This document shows positions 53,030 through 63,458 of a stretch of DNA of 64,000 nucleotides, one piece after another. The stretch lies in the NCBI RefSeq assembly GCF_013170845.1, contig NZ_CP033367.1:1178001-1242000 (forward strand), written 5' to 3'. Below the pieces are notes generated by a model. The model saw only the letters and a list, made by a program, of their open reading frames with translations. It was not told the DNA's origin and searched no databases. Origin of the DNA: Mesorhizobium loti R88b (GTDB taxonomy: Bacteria > Pseudomonadota > Alphaproteobacteria > Rhizobiales > Rhizobiaceae). A program made the translations under genes and the position numbers. Numbering within the stretch: position 1 is the stretch's first letter; each line of letters starts with the position of its first letter.

Positions 53030-53455
53030 TCAGCCGAGCTTGACGTCGAGCGATACCTTGATGGCGCCGAGCGCTTTCGAGACCGGGCATTCGGCCTTGG
53101 CTTTCTCGGCCAATTCCTTGAACTTCGCCGCATCAATACCGGGCACCTTGCCGACCAGCGTGATCGCGCTGCCGGTGATGCCTGTGCCGGGGACCAGCGT
53201 CACCACGGCCTTGGCGTCGAGTTCGGTCGCGGGCGTGCCGTTCTCGGCCAGGAAGTGCGACAGCTGCATGGCGTAGCAGCCGGCATGGGCGGCCGCGATC
53301 AGCTCTTCGGGATTGGTGCCGGATTTGCCGCTTTCATCCTCGAAACGCGCCTTGAAAGAATAGGGCGTGGCTTTCAGGGTGCCGCTCTGGGTGTCGAGCG
53401 TGCCTTTGCCCTCTTTCAGATTGCCTTTCCAGACGGCGGTTGCGGTGCGGTCCAT
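53030..53455 (-). CDS. OsmC family peroxiredoxin
   Basis: A 141-residue OsmC-type protein with paired reactive cysteines Cys60 (A-H-A-G-C-Y-A-M-Q-L-S) and Cys123 (A-E-C-P-V-S-K-A-L). K-S-G-T-N-P-E-E-L-I-A-A-A is the family signature. ATG 53455 follows GGAGG; the frame extends further but without homology. It adds organic peroxide defence to that of the ohr gene at 36472. Confidence 0.94.
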   Translation of the reverse strand: MDRTATAVWKGNLKEGKGTLDTQSGTLKATPYSFKARFEDESGKSGTNPEELIAAAHAGCYAMQLSHFLAENGTPATELDAKAVVTLVPGTGITGSAITLVGKVPGIDAAKFKELAEKAKAECPVSKALGAIKVSLDVKLG

Positions 53456-53698
53456 GAAGTCCTCCTTGGTTGTGGGTAAGCGTGGCGTCCGGTCAACTAT
53501 AGCGCGGGCGTGTGCGAAGACCACTGCGCTGTTTGGACCACGGCACGATGACGGCTCATTCGCTCCGGATGACTATTTGGGCCCTCCAGAAAAATATTCG
53601 GGTTTTCCGGAAAAAATGTTCGGGCAAGAATGTCGACTTCCATCCGGCCGGGCCGTCCTGCGGGCGGCCATGGGATTTGTGGCCGGATGGAGGTTCAC

Positions 53699-53926
53699 AT
53701 GGACAATCTGTTTTTCGCGCTGTGGAAGAGCCCGGGCTGCAGGCTTGAGCGACAGCAAGACTTCTGGCTGGACCCGCCGCCGTCTTGCTTCGGCAGGCTG
53801 CTGGCGGCTGCGGCCGTCATCGGGGTCGCGGCATGCCTTCTCGACCATGCGGCGGCGGTCGCGGGCCAGGCTGACACGCTCGTCACCGCATCCTATGGTT
53901 TGTCACAGCAAGGGAGCTGGAAATGA
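53699..53926 (+). CDS. Small hypothetical membrane protein
   Basis: A 75-residue ORF with GGAGG six bases before the ATG and a stop that overlaps the YCII gene start (ATGA). One hydrophobic segment (L-L-A-A-A-A-V-I-G-V-A-A-C-L-L) is present. No family is recognised. The ribosome binding site and coupling make it more likely real than a chance ORF. Confidence 0.5.
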   Translation: MDNLFFALWKSPGCRLERQQDFWLDPPPSCFGRLLAAAAVIGVAACLLDHAAAVAGQADTLVTASYGLSQQGSWK

Positions 53927-54279
53927 AATATATGTGCCTGGTCTATGGGGAGGAAAAAGACCTTTACGCGCTCACCGCCGAGAGGGGGGCCAAGCTCGAC
54001 GCCGATTCGCTGGCCTATGACAGGGTGTTGGATCAGCAGGGCAAGCTGATCGTCGCCGAGGCGCTGCAGTCGGTGAAGACAGCCAAGACCGTGCGCCGGC
54101 GCCAGGGCAAGCGGCTGATCATCGATGGACCCTTTGCCGAAACCAAGGAGCAGTTGCTCGGTTTCATCATGGTCGAGGCCGCCACTCTCGACGAAGCGCT
54201 GGACATTGCCGCCGGCATTCCGCTGGCCGAAATTGGCACCATCGAGGTCAGGGCGATCTACGACATACCGGGGTCATGA
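53923..54279 (+). CDS. YCII-related (DGPF) domain protein
   Basis: A 118-residue protein with M-K-Y-M-C-L-V-Y at the start and the YCII/DGPF signature D-G-P-F-A-E-T-K-E-Q-L-L-G-F near residues 68-81. The family has a dimeric ferredoxin-like fold with an His/Asp pocket and often accompanies ECF sigma factors, though none is adjacent here. The function is unknown. Confidence 0.9.
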   Translation: MKYMCLVYGEEKDLYALTAERGAKLDADSLAYDRVLDQQGKLIVAEALQSVKTAKTVRRRQGKRLIIDGPFAETKEQLLGFIMVEAATLDEALDIAAGIPLAEIGTIEVRAIYDIPGS

Positions 54280-54431
54280 AGACCGCAGCATGATCGGCCA
54301 GGGGTGACGGGTCCCCGGACGCTCGGGATTGCACGGGCGGCCCGGGTTTTGTTCATCAGCCGCAACTCTTGCGTGTTGAAGCAGCGCAAGTGTTCTTCTA
54401 TCGTCAGGCGGATTTCTCGGGGGATTTCGAC

Positions 54432-54959
54432 ATGCCTTTCCTGATTGCGATCCTTGGCGTGCTGGGAGCAGCAGGTTTCTGGTGGTACCGGATGAAGGCC
54501 ATGAACGAGGCCGCGCGGGAGGTCGCTGATGTTGTCGGGCGCGTGCAAGGCAACATCCGTCGCAAGAAGCTCCGCAACCAGGCGGCCCTGTCGCCGCTGA
54601 CGGCGATCGACGATCCGGTGGTGGCCGCCGCGACGCTGATTACATCGATCGTTTCCGAGAATGGGCCGGTTTTGCCGCAGCGCGAGGCCGTCATCCGCGC
54701 TGTCATTTCCGAGATCGCCGACAAGAAGAAGACCGACGAGGCGGTGATCTACGCCAAATGGGCGGCGGCGCAGGTCGACGACACCACTGTCGTCATCGAC
54801 AAGCTGGCGCCGTTCCTGCGCCAGCGTCTTGACGTCGCCGAGCGCAACGATCTGCTGCAGATGGTCAACCGGGCTGCCCAGGGCGGCGAGACGCGGCTTG
54901 AGATCGCTGATCAACGCATGCTGCGGCTGCGGCAGAAGCTCGGTTTTGAGGTCAACTGA
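54432..54959 (+). CDS. Conserved hypothetical membrane-anchored protein (TerB-like helix domain)
   Basis: A 175-residue protein with one N-terminal membrane segment (M-P-F-L-I-A-I-L-G-V-L-G-A-A-G-F-W-W-Y) and a cytoplasmic all-helical domain. A-L-S-P-L-T-A-I-D-D-P-V-V-A-A-A and L-L-Q-M-V-N-R-A-A loosely resemble TerB-type domains. A longer frame to 54369 is not supported. Confidence 0.68.
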   Translation: MPFLIAILGVLGAAGFWWYRMKAMNEAAREVADVVGRVQGNIRRKKLRNQAALSPLTAIDDPVVAAATLITSIVSENGPVLPQREAVIRAVISEIADKKKTDEAVIYAKWAAAQVDDTTVVIDKLAPFLRQRLDVAERNDLLQMVNRAAQGGETRLEIADQRMLRLRQKLGFEVN

Positions 54960-54973
54960 AATCGCCTGGGCGC

Positions 54974-56230
54974 CTAGATCGCCTCGCCCTTCAATAGCCT
55001 CGGCGTCCCGGCTGACAGCCCCGATGCTTGGCGGATGAAAAAGTCCTTCAGGCGCGGCATGCGTTCGACGAGACCGAGGCCGATGTCGCGGACAGCGCGC
55101 AGCGGGGTGATGTCGTTGGAAAACAGCCGGTTCAACACATCCGTGGTGATGCCCATCTGCACCGTGTCGAAACGGCGCCATTGCTGGTAACGCTCGAGCA
55201 CGTCGAGCGCGCCGATGTCCTGGCCGAGCCGGTCCGCCTCGACGATCACCTCGGCAAGTGCCGCGACATCCTTGAAGCCGAGATTGAGGCCCTGGCCGGC
55301 GATCGGGTGGATACCGTGCGCGGCGTCGCCGGCGAGCGCGATCCGCTGTGCGACGAAGGCGCGCGCGATGGTCAGGCCAAGCGGCCAGGCACGCGGCTTG
55401 TCGGCAACACGGATTTCTCCGAGCTTCAGGCTGAAGCGCTGTTCGAGTTCCTGCTCGAAGGCGAGATCGTCGCCTTCCACGAGCGCCTTGGCATCTTCCG
55501 CGCGTTCGACCCAGACGATCGACGAGCGGTTGGTGCCGTCCGCGTCCGGCTTGAGCGGCAGCGTGGCAAAGGGGCCGGCCGGCAAGAAATGCTCTTCGGC
55601 GCGGCCATTATGCGGGCGTTCATGCGCCACGGTGCAGACGATGCCGGACTGGCCATAGTCCCACTTCACCGTCTTGATGCCAGCCATGTCGCGCAGCTTC
55701 GAATTGACGCCGTCGGCGGCGACCAGCAGCCGCGCCGTCAGCATGTCACCGTCGGCCAGATGCACCGATATGCCGGCGCCATTGGTCTCAAAACCTTGCA
55801 CCGCGACACCTTCGATGATGTCGATGCCGAGCTTTTCGGCCCTGGCGCGCAAAGCGCCGTTCAACGCCCTGTTGGCGACCATATGCGCGAACGGCTCGCC
55901 CGGTGCCACTTCGCCGCCGAAGGTCAGAAAGACCGGGCGGACCGGATCGGCGCTGCGCGAATCGGTGATGATCATCTCGGTGATCGCCTGCGCCTGCGGC
56001 GCGATCTCCGTCCAGACGCCGAGCTGGTCGAGCATGCGGCAGGCGGCGGCGGCAATGGCCGAGGCACGGCCATCCCTTTGCCAGGCGCCGGCGGGCGCGG
56101 CATCGACCAGCGCAACGGCAAGGCCCGGCCGCGCCTGCTTCAGCGAGACGGCGGTGGCCAGTCCGACATAGCCGGCGCCGGCGACGAGGACATCGAGCCT
56201 TGCCTTCGCTTCCGCCTTGCGTTCCATCAT
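54974..56230 (-). CDS. UbiH/UbiF/VisC/COQ6-family FAD monooxygenase
   Basis: A flavin hydroxylase of 418 residues, probably acting in ubiquinone ring hydroxylation. The FAD motif G-A-G-Y-V-G-L-A is near the N-terminus, D-G-V-N-S-K-L-R near the middle and G-D-A-A-H-G-I-H-P-I-A-G-Q-G-L-N-L-G in the second FAD-binding signature. The start at 56230 (M-M-E-R-K) follows AAAGGAATT; other Met codons lie upstream. It is divergent from tesB. Which ring position it modifies cannot be told. Confidence 0.88.
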   Translation of the reverse strand: MMERKAEAKARLDVLVAGAGYVGLATAVSLKQARPGLAVALVDAAPAGAWQRDGRASAIAAAACRMLDQLGVWTEIAPQAQAITEMIITDSRSADPVRPVFLTFGGEVAPGEPFAHMVANRALNGALRARAEKLGIDIIEGVAVQGFETNGAGISVHLADGDMLTARLLVAADGVNSKLRDMAGIKTVKWDYGQSGIVCTVAHERPHNGRAEEHFLPAGPFATLPLKPDADGTNRSSIVWVERAEDAKALVEGDDLAFEQELEQRFSLKLGEIRVADKPRAWPLGLTIARAFVAQRIALAGDAAHGIHPIAGQGLNLGFKDVAALAEVIVEADRLGQDIGALDVLERYQQWRRFDTVQMGITTDVLNRLFSNDITPLRAVRDIGLGLVERMPRLKDFFIRQASGLSAGTPRLLKGEAI

Positions 56231-56333
56231 TCCGAATTCCTTTTGCCTGGCCATCTCAAACCATTGCGGTCTTGACTGCCTGTCCGTCCTGTCGGAAACC
56301 GCCATAACACTTCCGCTAGCGAGGGCGCGAAAG

Positions 56334-57209
56334 ATGACGGCGGCCATGGACGAGCTTCTCGGCATTCTCGACCTCGAGAAGCTGGAACACAATCTGTATC
56401 GTGGTCGCAGCCCCTTGCTCGACTGGCAGCGCGTCTTCGGCGGCCAGACCATCGCCCAGGCGCTGGTCGCGGCGCAACGAACCGTCGACCCGGACCGCCA
56501 TGTCCATTCGCTGCACGGTTATTTCATGCGGCCGGGCGATACCCAGGTGCCGATCGTCTACGAGGTCGACCGCATCCGCGATGGCGGGTCCTTCACCACG
56601 CGGCGCGTGGTGGCGATCCAGCACGGCCAGGCGATCTTTTCGCTGGAGGCCTCGTTCCAGCAGGATGAGATCGGGCTCGAACACCAGGTGCCGATGCCGC
56701 ATGACGTGCCTGGACCGGAAACATTGCTGTCGCAGCGCGAACTGCTGGGCAAGTTCGCGGAGGCTGTGCCCGAAGGCATCAAGCGTTACTGGGAGCGCGA
56801 CCGGCCGATCGAGATGAAGCCGGTGATGCTGAAGCATTACACCAGCCGGGAAAAGCTGGAGCCGAAGCAGAACATCTGGATCCGCACGACCGGTCCCGTA
56901 CCGGCCGATCGCGCCACCCAGGCGGCGGTGCTCGCCTATCTCTCCGACATGACGCTGCTCGACACCTCGACCTTCGCGCACGGCCGCGCCATCTTCGACC
57001 GCGATATCCAGGCGGCGAGCCTGGACCATGCCATGTGGTTCCACCGCAGCCACCCGCTCGACGACTGGATGCTCTACACGCAAGACAGCCCGTCGACACA
57101 AGGGTCGCGCGGCTTTACGCGCGGCTCGCTGTTTGCCCGCGACGGCACGCTGATCGCCTCGGTTGCCCAGGAAGGTCTGATCCGGCTGAAGCGTTCGCCC
57201 GCAGAATAG
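56334..57209 (+). CDS. tesB: Acyl-CoA thioesterase II
   Basis: Double hot-dog thioesterase hydrolysing medium- and long-chain acyl-CoA, 291 residues. F-G-G-Q-T-I-A-Q-A-L and H-S-L-H-G-Y-F-M-R-P-G-D are in the first repeat, and D-Y-x-L-x-D-x-S-x-F-A-H type sequence (A-Y-L-S-D-M-T-L-L-D-T-S-T-F-A-H) contributes the catalytic Asp in the second. ATG 56334 follows GAGGGCG. Confidence 0.95.
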   Translation: MTAAMDELLGILDLEKLEHNLYRGRSPLLDWQRVFGGQTIAQALVAAQRTVDPDRHVHSLHGYFMRPGDTQVPIVYEVDRIRDGGSFTTRRVVAIQHGQAIFSLEASFQQDEIGLEHQVPMPHDVPGPETLLSQRELLGKFAEAVPEGIKRYWERDRPIEMKPVMLKHYTSREKLEPKQNIWIRTTGPVPADRATQAAVLAYLSDMTLLDTSTFAHGRAIFDRDIQAASLDHAMWFHRSHPLDDWMLYTQDSPSTQGSRGFTRGSLFARDGTLIASVAQEGLIRLKRSPAE

Positions 57210-57327
57210 GCATTTTGAGAAAATTGCCTAATATTTAATCAGATGCCTTGCCGCAACTGCGGGCGGACTGCGCCGGCGTAGCTCTCAATCCCTTTGTTTA
57301 CAACCGGTTAACACCCTGCTTCGGCAC

Positions 57328-57344
57328 TTGGCACGGAGCTTGAA
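57328..57344 (+). promoter_or_regulatory. Candidate sigma-54 promoter of glnK-amtB
   Basis: TTGGCACGGAGCTTGAA matches the -24/-12 consensus TGGCAC-N5-TTGC except for the final C. It lies 83 bases before the glnK start. NtrC/RpoN control of glnK-amtB is well known in proteobacteria. I see no convincing upstream NtrC site. Confidence 0.65.
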
Positions 57345-57420
57345 TCCTGATGAGCACTCTCCGGCTCTTTGGGATCGGTGAAGTCGTGCAAACGCGGGGG
57401 ACCGCAACAGCAAAGGGTGA

Positions 57421-57765
<345 letters not shown>

Positions 57766-57796
57766 GCGGCGAACACGTATTCCAATGGAGAGTTCA

Positions 57797-59158
57797 ATGA
57801 ACATACCTTCCACCATGAAGACGACGGGACGCGTGGCGGCGCTGAGCTCGCTCGCTCTCGCTGCATTGGGCACGGTCTCTGCATTCGCGCAGACCGTAGC
57901 TCCCGCCGCAGCCGCGGCAACGCCGGCTGCTGCCCCCACCCCGGTGCTCGATACCGGCAATACCGCCTGGATGCTGACCTCGACGGCACTCGTGCTGATG
58001 ATGACCATCCCCGGCCTGGCGCTGTTCTACGGCGGCATGGTGCGCAAGAAGAACGTGCTCGCCACCATCATGCAGAGCTTTGCCATCACCTGCCTGGTGA
58101 CGGTGCTGTGGTTCATGTTCGGCTATTCGCTGGCCTTCTCCACCAATGACTCCGCAAGCCTGAACAACTACATCGGCGGCGCTTCAAGGTTCTTCCATCA
58201 CGGCATCACCGTCTCGACGCTGTGGCTGCCGGGCGTGGCGAACATTCCTGAATTCGTCTTCTCGATGTTCCAGATGACCTTCGCCATCATCACCCCCGCG
58301 CTGATTGCCGGCGCCTTTGCCGAGCGCATGAAATTCTCGGCTCTGCTGATCTTCATGGCGCTGTGGCTGCTCATCGTCTACGCGCCGATCGCGCATTGGG
58401 TCTGGGGCGGCGGCTTCCTTGGCGCGGCTGGCGTGCTCGACTTTGCCGGCGGCACGGTCGTCCATATCAACGCCGGTGTGGCCGGTCTCGTCTGCGCGCT
58501 CGTTCTCGGCAAGCGCGAAGGCTATGGCACCACCAACATGGCGCCGCACAACCTGGTCTATTCGGTCATCGGCGCTTCGCTGCTGTGGGTCGGCTGGTTC
58601 GGCTTCAACGCCGGTTCGGAACTGGCGGCTGACGGCCTCGCCGGTGCTGCCATGCTCAACACCCAGGTCGCCACCGCCGCGGCGGCGCTGGCCTGGATGT
58701 TCGCCGAATGGATCGTCGCCAAGAAGCCTTCCGTGCTCGGCATCATCTCGGGTGCTGTCGCCGGCCTGGTGGCGGTGACGCCTGCTTCCGGCTTCGTCAA
58801 CCCGACCGGCGCCTTCATCGTCGGCATCGTCGCCGGCGTGGTCTGCTACCTCTCGGCGGTCAAGGTGAAGCATATGTTCGGCTATGACGACTCGCTCGAC
58901 GCCTTTGGCGTCCATGGCGTCGGCGGCGTGGTCGGCGCGTTGCTGACCGGCGTGCTCGCTGATCCGGCGATCAATGCGCTCGGCAAGGACGCTTCGATTG
59001 GCAAGCAGCTCTATGGCATCGCCTTCACCATCCTGTGGACGGCGGTTGCCACCTTCGTGATCCTCTACATCGTCAAGGCGCTGGTCGGCCTGCGTCCGAC
59101 GACCCAGGAAGAGGTCGAGGGCCTCGACATCTCCCAGCATGGCGAAGTGGTGCCGTAA
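57797..59158 (+). CDS. amtB: Ammonium transporter AmtB
   Basis: Trimeric inner-membrane ammonium channel of 453 residues with a signal peptide (about 1-33, A-F-A-Q-T) and eleven membrane helices. The pore is recognisable in N-T-A-W-M-L-x-S-T-A-L-V-L-M-M-T-x-P-G-L-A-L-F read as shorter blocks (L-M-M-T-I-P-G-L-A-L-F-Y-G-G) and in D-F-A-G-G-T-V-V-H-I-N and F-G-V-H-G-V-G-G-V-V-G. The start follows GGAGAG; an upstream ATG at 57785 is less well placed. Confidence 0.96.
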   Translation: MNIPSTMKTTGRVAALSSLALAALGTVSAFAQTVAPAAAAATPAAAPTPVLDTGNTAWMLTSTALVLMMTIPGLALFYGGMVRKKNVLATIMQSFAITCLVTVLWFMFGYSLAFSTNDSASLNNYIGGASRFFHHGITVSTLWLPGVANIPEFVFSMFQMTFAIITPALIAGAFAERMKFSALLIFMALWLLIVYAPIAHWVWGGGFLGAAGVLDFAGGTVVHINAGVAGLVCALVLGKREGYGTTNMAPHNLVYSVIGASLLWVGWFGFNAGSELAADGLAGAAMLNTQVATAAAALAWMFAEWIVAKKPSVLGIISGAVAGLVAVTPASGFVNPTGAFIVGIVAGVVCYLSAVKVKHMFGYDDSLDAFGVHGVGGVVGALLTGVLADPAINALGKDASIGKQLYGIAFTILWTAVATFVILYIVKALVGLRPTTQEEVEGLDISQHGEVVP

Positions 59159-59174
59159 GGCCAGCTTAGCCTAC

Positions 59175-59206
59175 GGGGCCGGCGGAACCCTCCTCCCGCC
59201 GGCCCC
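59175..59206 (+). terminator. Terminator of glnK-amtB
   Basis: GGGGCCGGCGG (59175-59185) and CCGCCGGCCCC (59196-59206) form a perfect 11-bp stem with a 10-base loop, then TTGCTTG. It is 17 bases after the amtB stop. Confidence 0.75.
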
Positions 59207-59301
59207 TTGCTTGCCTTCCCGATGCCAGACCGAAACGCTGCACGATTTCCTGGCTTCGAAAAGAATCCCGTCGTGACACTCCCGCAAGGAGTTCACGCAT
59301 T

Positions 59302-59333
59302 GAGGCCCGGATCGCATCCGGGCCTCTTTTTTT
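59302..59333 (+). terminator. Second intrinsic terminator before the small exported gene
   Basis: GAGGCCCGGAT (59302-59312) and ATCCGGGCCTC (59316-59326) with a 3-base loop and a run of seven T. The 323 bases between amtB and the next gene contain this and the preceding hairpin and no ORF that I can support; a second terminator suggests that the small intervening stretch may carry a short untranslated transcript. Confidence 0.85.
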
Positions 59334-59481
59334 GGCAATTCATTCTGACTATGCCTGACTGCGTGCAATCACGTTCTCGTGAAGAAGATTTTCGAGGAAA
59401 CATTGACTGTCCTGGCCCCGAACTGTGAAGGCGATCGTCGTTCAGGCGCTCGTGTGCACAACACAGGGAAGGAATTTTCTC

Positions 59482-59760
59482 ATGAACTTCAAGAATATCT
59501 GCCTCGGAGCACTCGCGCTTTCCATGGTCAGCGGCGTGGCATTGGCGGGCGCCCTCGATGATCCGAACGACATGTCTCCGTTCTTCACCGATTCGGGCAT
59601 GAAAACCATGAAGCCGATGGAAGAGTTCAAGGCGGCCTTCATGGCAATGCCGAAGGACAAGCAGGACGCCATGATGAAGGAGTGCCAGGACGCGGCGATG
59701 AGCAAGCCTCATGCCGAGTTCTGCGCCAATGTGAAGATGCTCGGCGGCGCCAACAAGTAA
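59482..59760 (+). CDS. Small exported protein of unknown function
   Basis: A 92-residue protein with a signal peptide at 1-22 (V-S-G-V-A-L-A) and a Met- and Lys-rich helical mature part (M-K-T-M-K-P-M-E-E-F-K-A-A-F-M) with two cysteines (E-C-Q-D, F-C-A-N) that may pair. AAGGAA precedes the ATG 59482. No named family is recognised. Confidence 0.72.
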   Translation: MNFKNICLGALALSMVSGVALAGALDDPNDMSPFFTDSGMKTMKPMEEFKAAFMAMPKDKQDAMMKECQDAAMSKPHAEFCANVKMLGGANK

Positions 59761-59787
59761 CACGCCGCCTGACCAGGACAAACGGAT

Positions 59788-59811
59788 GGCGGGCTAGGGG
59801 CCCGCCGTTTT
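59788..59811 (+). terminator. Terminator after the small exported gene
   Basis: GGCGGGC (59788-59794) pairs with GCCCGCC (59800-59806), with a T-run (GTTTTC) after it. Confidence 0.75.
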
Positions 59812-59970
59812 CATGCGGTGCACGGTGGCCTGGAGATCTCCATGCCAAAGGGATCGTCACCGGCGGCCTTATAGTTAATGCAGCCTTAACCTTCCCACAG
59901 CTAGTCTGGCCCTCGAATCTGCCGGAGTGCGTCATGCGCTGCGGCCAGGCAATCACTGACGGGGAAGAGC

Positions 59971-62634
59971 ATGCGTTCAGGGGCTTCAGCACCGCTCGCG
60001 CTGGCCGATACGGGGCACGGCATCCAGGCTTTTGCGCGGCGGCAGGTCGGCCGGCTGGTCGGCGCGGGCCTGTTTCTGTCTGTTGCCTTCGGGGTTGCCA
60101 GCCTCGCCACCTGGAACGTTGCCGATCCAAGCTTCTCGCACGCCACGAACAACACCGTCACCAATGCCATGGGCTATGCCGGCGCGGTGTTCTCCGACCT
60201 TGCCATGCAGTTCTTCGGGCTTGCCGCGGTCGCCGCGCTGGTTCCGGCCGTCATCTGGGGCTACCTCCTGTTTTCGGCGCGCGGCGTCGACAGGCTGCCC
60301 AAGCGCGGGCTGTTCTGGTTCGGTTTCGCGCTGCTCGCCGCCGCGATCGCCGGCTGCATCGTTCCGCCCAAGACCTGGCCTTTGCCGACCGGCCTTGGCG
60401 GCGTGTTTGGCGACATGGTGCTCAAGATCCCCGGCGTCCTTGTCGGCGGCTACCCGACCGGGTTGATTGCCAGCGTGCTCGCCGTGCTGCTGGCCGCGCC
60501 GACGCTGTGGCTGTTCGCCTATGGCGCGGCGCTGATCGGGCGCAAGAACGGTTTTGCCGTGATGGAAGAACCGGCCGCGGCGGAACCGCGCGAGGACGAT
60601 CTTCTGTTCGACAATGACGAGGATGAGGGCGACGAAGGCATATTGGCGCTGGGTGCCATTACCCATTGGTGGCTCTCGTTGCGCGCATGGATGCATCGCC
60701 GCGCCGTGCGCCGCAGGCAGGAGCGGGAAGAGTATGAACCGGAGATGGAGCAGCGCTCCACCGCCTGGCGGCGCGCCGCCGAACGGGTCGAATCGGCCGA
60801 GTACGCTGAATCGCGGGTGAGCCAGGACGGTCGCGCCCGCGTCGAGCCGGAATTCTTCGCCGCCATGGTCAGTGACCGCAGTGTTTCCGTCGATCCGGAC
60901 GATGACGATGTCTTCGACCGCGACGACGAGGATATCGATCTCGACGACGAGCCCGTCACCCAGCGCCGTACGGCCCCGACGGCCAAGGTGCAGCAGTACC
61001 GTTCCGATGCCGCGACCCGCGTCGCGGCGCCGGCACCGCGCCCGGCTCCGGGCGCGCGTGTCCAGCGCGAGGCGCAGACCTCGCTGATCGGCTCGGAAAC
61101 GTTCGAGATGCCGTCGCTGCATTTCCTGTCCGAGCCCAAGAATGTGGTGCGCGATGCCAGCCTGTCGAAGGACGCGCTGGAGCAGAACGCGCGGCTGCTC
61201 GAAGGCGTGCTGGAGGATTTCGGCGTCAAGGGCGAGATCATTGCCGTGCGTCCCGGCCCTGTCGTCACACTCTATGAACTTGAGCCGGCGCCCGGCATCA
61301 AGTCGTCGCGCGTCATCGGCCTGTCCGACGACATTGCGCGCTCGATGAGCGCGATCGCCTGCCGCGTCGCCGTGGTGCCCGGCCGCAACGCCATCGGCAT
61401 CGAACTGCCGAACGCCAAGCGCGAAACCGTCTATCTCAGGGAGATCCTGGCCAGCCGCGACTTCGAAACCACCAAGGCCAAGCTGGCGCTGGCGCTGGGC
61501 AAGACCATCAATGGCGAGGCCGTTATCGTCGACATTGCCAAGATGCCGCATGTGCTGGTCGCCGGCACCACCGGCTCGGGCAAGTCGGTTGCCATCAACA
61601 CCATGATCCTGTCGCTGCTCTACAAGCTGACGCCGCAGGAATGCCGGCTGATCATGATCGACCCGAAGATGCTGGAACTTTCCGTCTATGACGGCATCCC
61701 GCATCTTCTGACGCCCGTCGTTACCGATCCCAAGAAGGCGGTGGTGGCGCTGAAATGGACCGTGCGGGAGATGGAGGACCGCTACCGCAAGATGTCCAAG
61801 GTCGGCGTGCGCAACATCGACGGCTTCAACGCCCGGGTCCAGCAGGCCGAGAAAAAAGGCGAAAAAATCTCACGCACCGTGCAGACCGGCTTCGACCGCC
61901 AGACGGGCGAGGCGATCTACGAGACCGAGGATCTCGACCTCGAGCCGATGCCCTACATCGTCGTCATCATCGACGAAATGGCCGACCTGATGATGGTCGC
62001 CGGCAAAGACATCGAAGGCGCGGTGCAGCGCCTGGCGCAGATGGCGCGTGCTGCCGGCATCCATGTCATCATGGCCACGCAACGTCCATCGGTCGACGTC
62101 ATCACCGGCACCATCAAGGCCAACTTCCCGACCCGTATCTCCTTCCAGGTGACGTCGAAGATCGACAGCCGCACCATTCTGGGCGAGCAGGGCGCCGAGC
62201 AGCTGCTCGGCATGGGCGACATGCTCTACATGGCCGGCGGCGGCCGTATCCAGCGCGTGCACGGCCCCTTCGTCGCCGACGAGGAGGTCGAAAAGATCGT
62301 CGCGCATCTGAAGCTGCAGGGCGTGCCGGAATATCTCGATGCCATCACCGAGGATGACGACGAGGACGATGACGAGCCGTCCGGCAAGGGCGGGACCGGC
62401 GGCGGTGGCGCCAACAGCAATCTGGACGATTCCGACGACCCGTATGACCAGGCGGTGGCCGTGGTGTTGCGCGACGGCAAGGCCTCCACCAGCTACATCC
62501 AGCGCCGGCTCGGCATCGGCTATAACAGGGCCGCCTCGATCATCGAGAAGATGGAGAAGGAGGGCATTGTCGGCGCCGCCAATCATGCCGGCAAACGCGA
62601 GATCCTGGTGCCGACCGAAGACGACAAATTCTGA
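59971..62634 (+). CDS. ftsK: DNA translocase FtsK
   Basis: Septal ATPase that pumps DNA and activates XerCD at dif. The 887 residues include four membrane segments in the first 190, an acidic linker ([12 protein letters not shown]) and a RecA-like motor with Walker [11 protein letters not shown] near 530. The C-terminal gamma domain (residues about 823-887; [16 protein letters not shown]) reads KOPS sites. ATG 59971 starts M-R-S-G-A. It follows glnK-amtB as in many rhizobia. Confidence 0.97.
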   Translation: MRSGASAPLALADTGHGIQAFARRQVGRLVGAGLFLSVAFGVASLATWNVADPSFSHATNNTVTNAMGYAGAVFSDLAMQFFGLAAVAALVPAVIWGYLLFSARGVDRLPKRGLFWFGFALLAAAIAGCIVPPKTWPLPTGLGGVFGDMVLKIPGVLVGGYPTGLIASVLAVLLAAPTLWLFAYGAALIGRKNGFAVMEEPAAAEPREDDLLFDNDEDEGDEGILALGAITHWWLSLRAWMHRRAVRRRQEREEYEPEMEQRSTAWRRAAERVESAEYAESRVSQDGRARVEPEFFAAMVSDRSVSVDPDDDDVFDRDDEDIDLDDEPVTQRRTAPTAKVQQYRSDAATRVAAPAPRPAPGARVQREAQTSLIGSETFEMPSLHFLSEPKNVVRDASLSKDALEQNARLLEGVLEDFGVKGEIIAVRPGPVVTLYELEPAPGIKSSRVIGLSDDIARSMSAIACRVAVVPGRNAIGIELPNAKRETVYLREILASRDFETTKAKLALALGKTINGEAVIVDIAKMPHVLVAGTTGSGKSVAINTMILSLLYKLTPQECRLIMIDPKMLELSVYDGIPHLLTPVVTDPKKAVVALKWTVREMEDRYRKMSKVGVRNIDGFNARVQQAEKKGEKISRTVQTGFDRQTGEAIYETEDLDLEPMPYIVVIIDEMADLMMVAGKDIEGAVQRLAQMARAAGIHVIMATQRPSVDVITGTIKANFPTRISFQVTSKIDSRTILGEQGAEQLLGMGDMLYMAGGGRIQRVHGPFVADEEVEKIVAHLKLQGVPEYLDAITEDDDEDDDEPSGKGGTGGGGANSNLDDSDDPYDQAVAVVLRDGKASTSYIQRRLGIGYNRAASIIEKMEKEGIVGAANHAGKREILVPTEDDKF

Positions 62635-62654
62635 TGGGAAGCCGGCCGCAACCT

Positions 62655-62698
62655 TGAACCTTGCGGCGCGTTGAACCTGAACCTTGCAGCGCGTTGAA
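62655..62698. repeat. Short direct duplication before the LolA-like gene
   Basis: A 21-base unit (TGAACCTTGCGGCGCGTTGAA) occurs at 62655-62675 and, with one change, at 62678-62698, a period of 23 bases. It is intergenic and looks like a slippage duplication. Confidence 0.7.
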
Positions 62699-62777
62699 GC
62701 GGGTATCCGCCAAACTTCAGCCCAACTGGGGGCTCAGAACAACGACAGATACAGGAATCACCACGAGAGTGACCGCC

Positions 62778-63458
62778 ATGAAAAACGATCTTTCCGCACT
62801 CGGCAATTTCGCCCCGACCCGCCGCCAGCTGCTTGGCCTCGGCCTTGTCGCCGTGGGTGCCGCCGCACTCAATGTGGTGCCCGGCTTCGAATTGCTGGCC
62901 TCGGCGCAGGCGGCCGTGCCTGCCGCCGCGCAGAAAATCGCCGACCATTTTTCGTCGGTGAAATCGATGAGCGGGGAATTCGTGCAGTTCGGCCCCAAGG
63001 GCGAGCAGACCGGCGGCAAGTTCTTCCTCGAGCGGCCGGGCAAGATCCGCTTCAACTATGATGGCGCCTCGAACTTCAAGGTGATTTCCGACGGCAAGTC
63101 GGTGGTCATTCTCAACAAGAAAATGAACACTTCGGATCTCTATCCGCTGTCGAAGACGCCGCTGAAGCTGCTGCTCGACGACCGCATCGACCTCTCCGGC
63201 GACCGCGTCAAGAGCGTCAAGGAAGAGGACGACCTCACCACCATCAAGCTCTCCGACAAGTCGGTGTTCGGCAATGCCATGATCACCATGATGTTCGACC
63301 CGAAAACCTATGACCTGCGCCAGTGGACGATCACCGACGCCCAGGGCAAGGACACCACGGTGATGATCTTCAACACCAAGGAAGGCGTCAGCTTCGCCGC
63401 CGACACTTTTGCCATCGACTATACGGCCAACCGCGAGCTGAACACCAAGACGCGGTAG
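62778..63458 (+). CDS. lolA: LolA-like outer membrane lipoprotein carrier protein
   Basis: A 226-residue periplasmic protein. The N-terminus has a twin-arginine-like T-R-R-Q-L-L-G signal, and the mature part shows the LolA pattern S-S-V-K-S-M-S-G-E-F-V-Q-F, G-K-F-F-L-E-R-P-G-K-I-R-F-N-Y and L-N-K-K at the usual places. It would carry lipoproteins from LolCDE to the outer membrane. It lies between ftsK and xthA, the common rhizobial order. ATG 62778 is chosen over the long upstream frame. Confidence 0.9.
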   Translation: MKNDLSALGNFAPTRRQLLGLGLVAVGAAALNVVPGFELLASAQAAVPAAAQKIADHFSSVKSMSGEFVQFGPKGEQTGGKFFLERPGKIRFNYDGASNFKVISDGKSVVILNKKMNTSDLYPLSKTPLKLLLDDRIDLSGDRVKSVKEEDDLTTIKLSDKSVFGNAMITMMFDPKTYDLRQWTITDAQGKDTTVMIFNTKEGVSFAADTFAIDYTANRELNTKTR

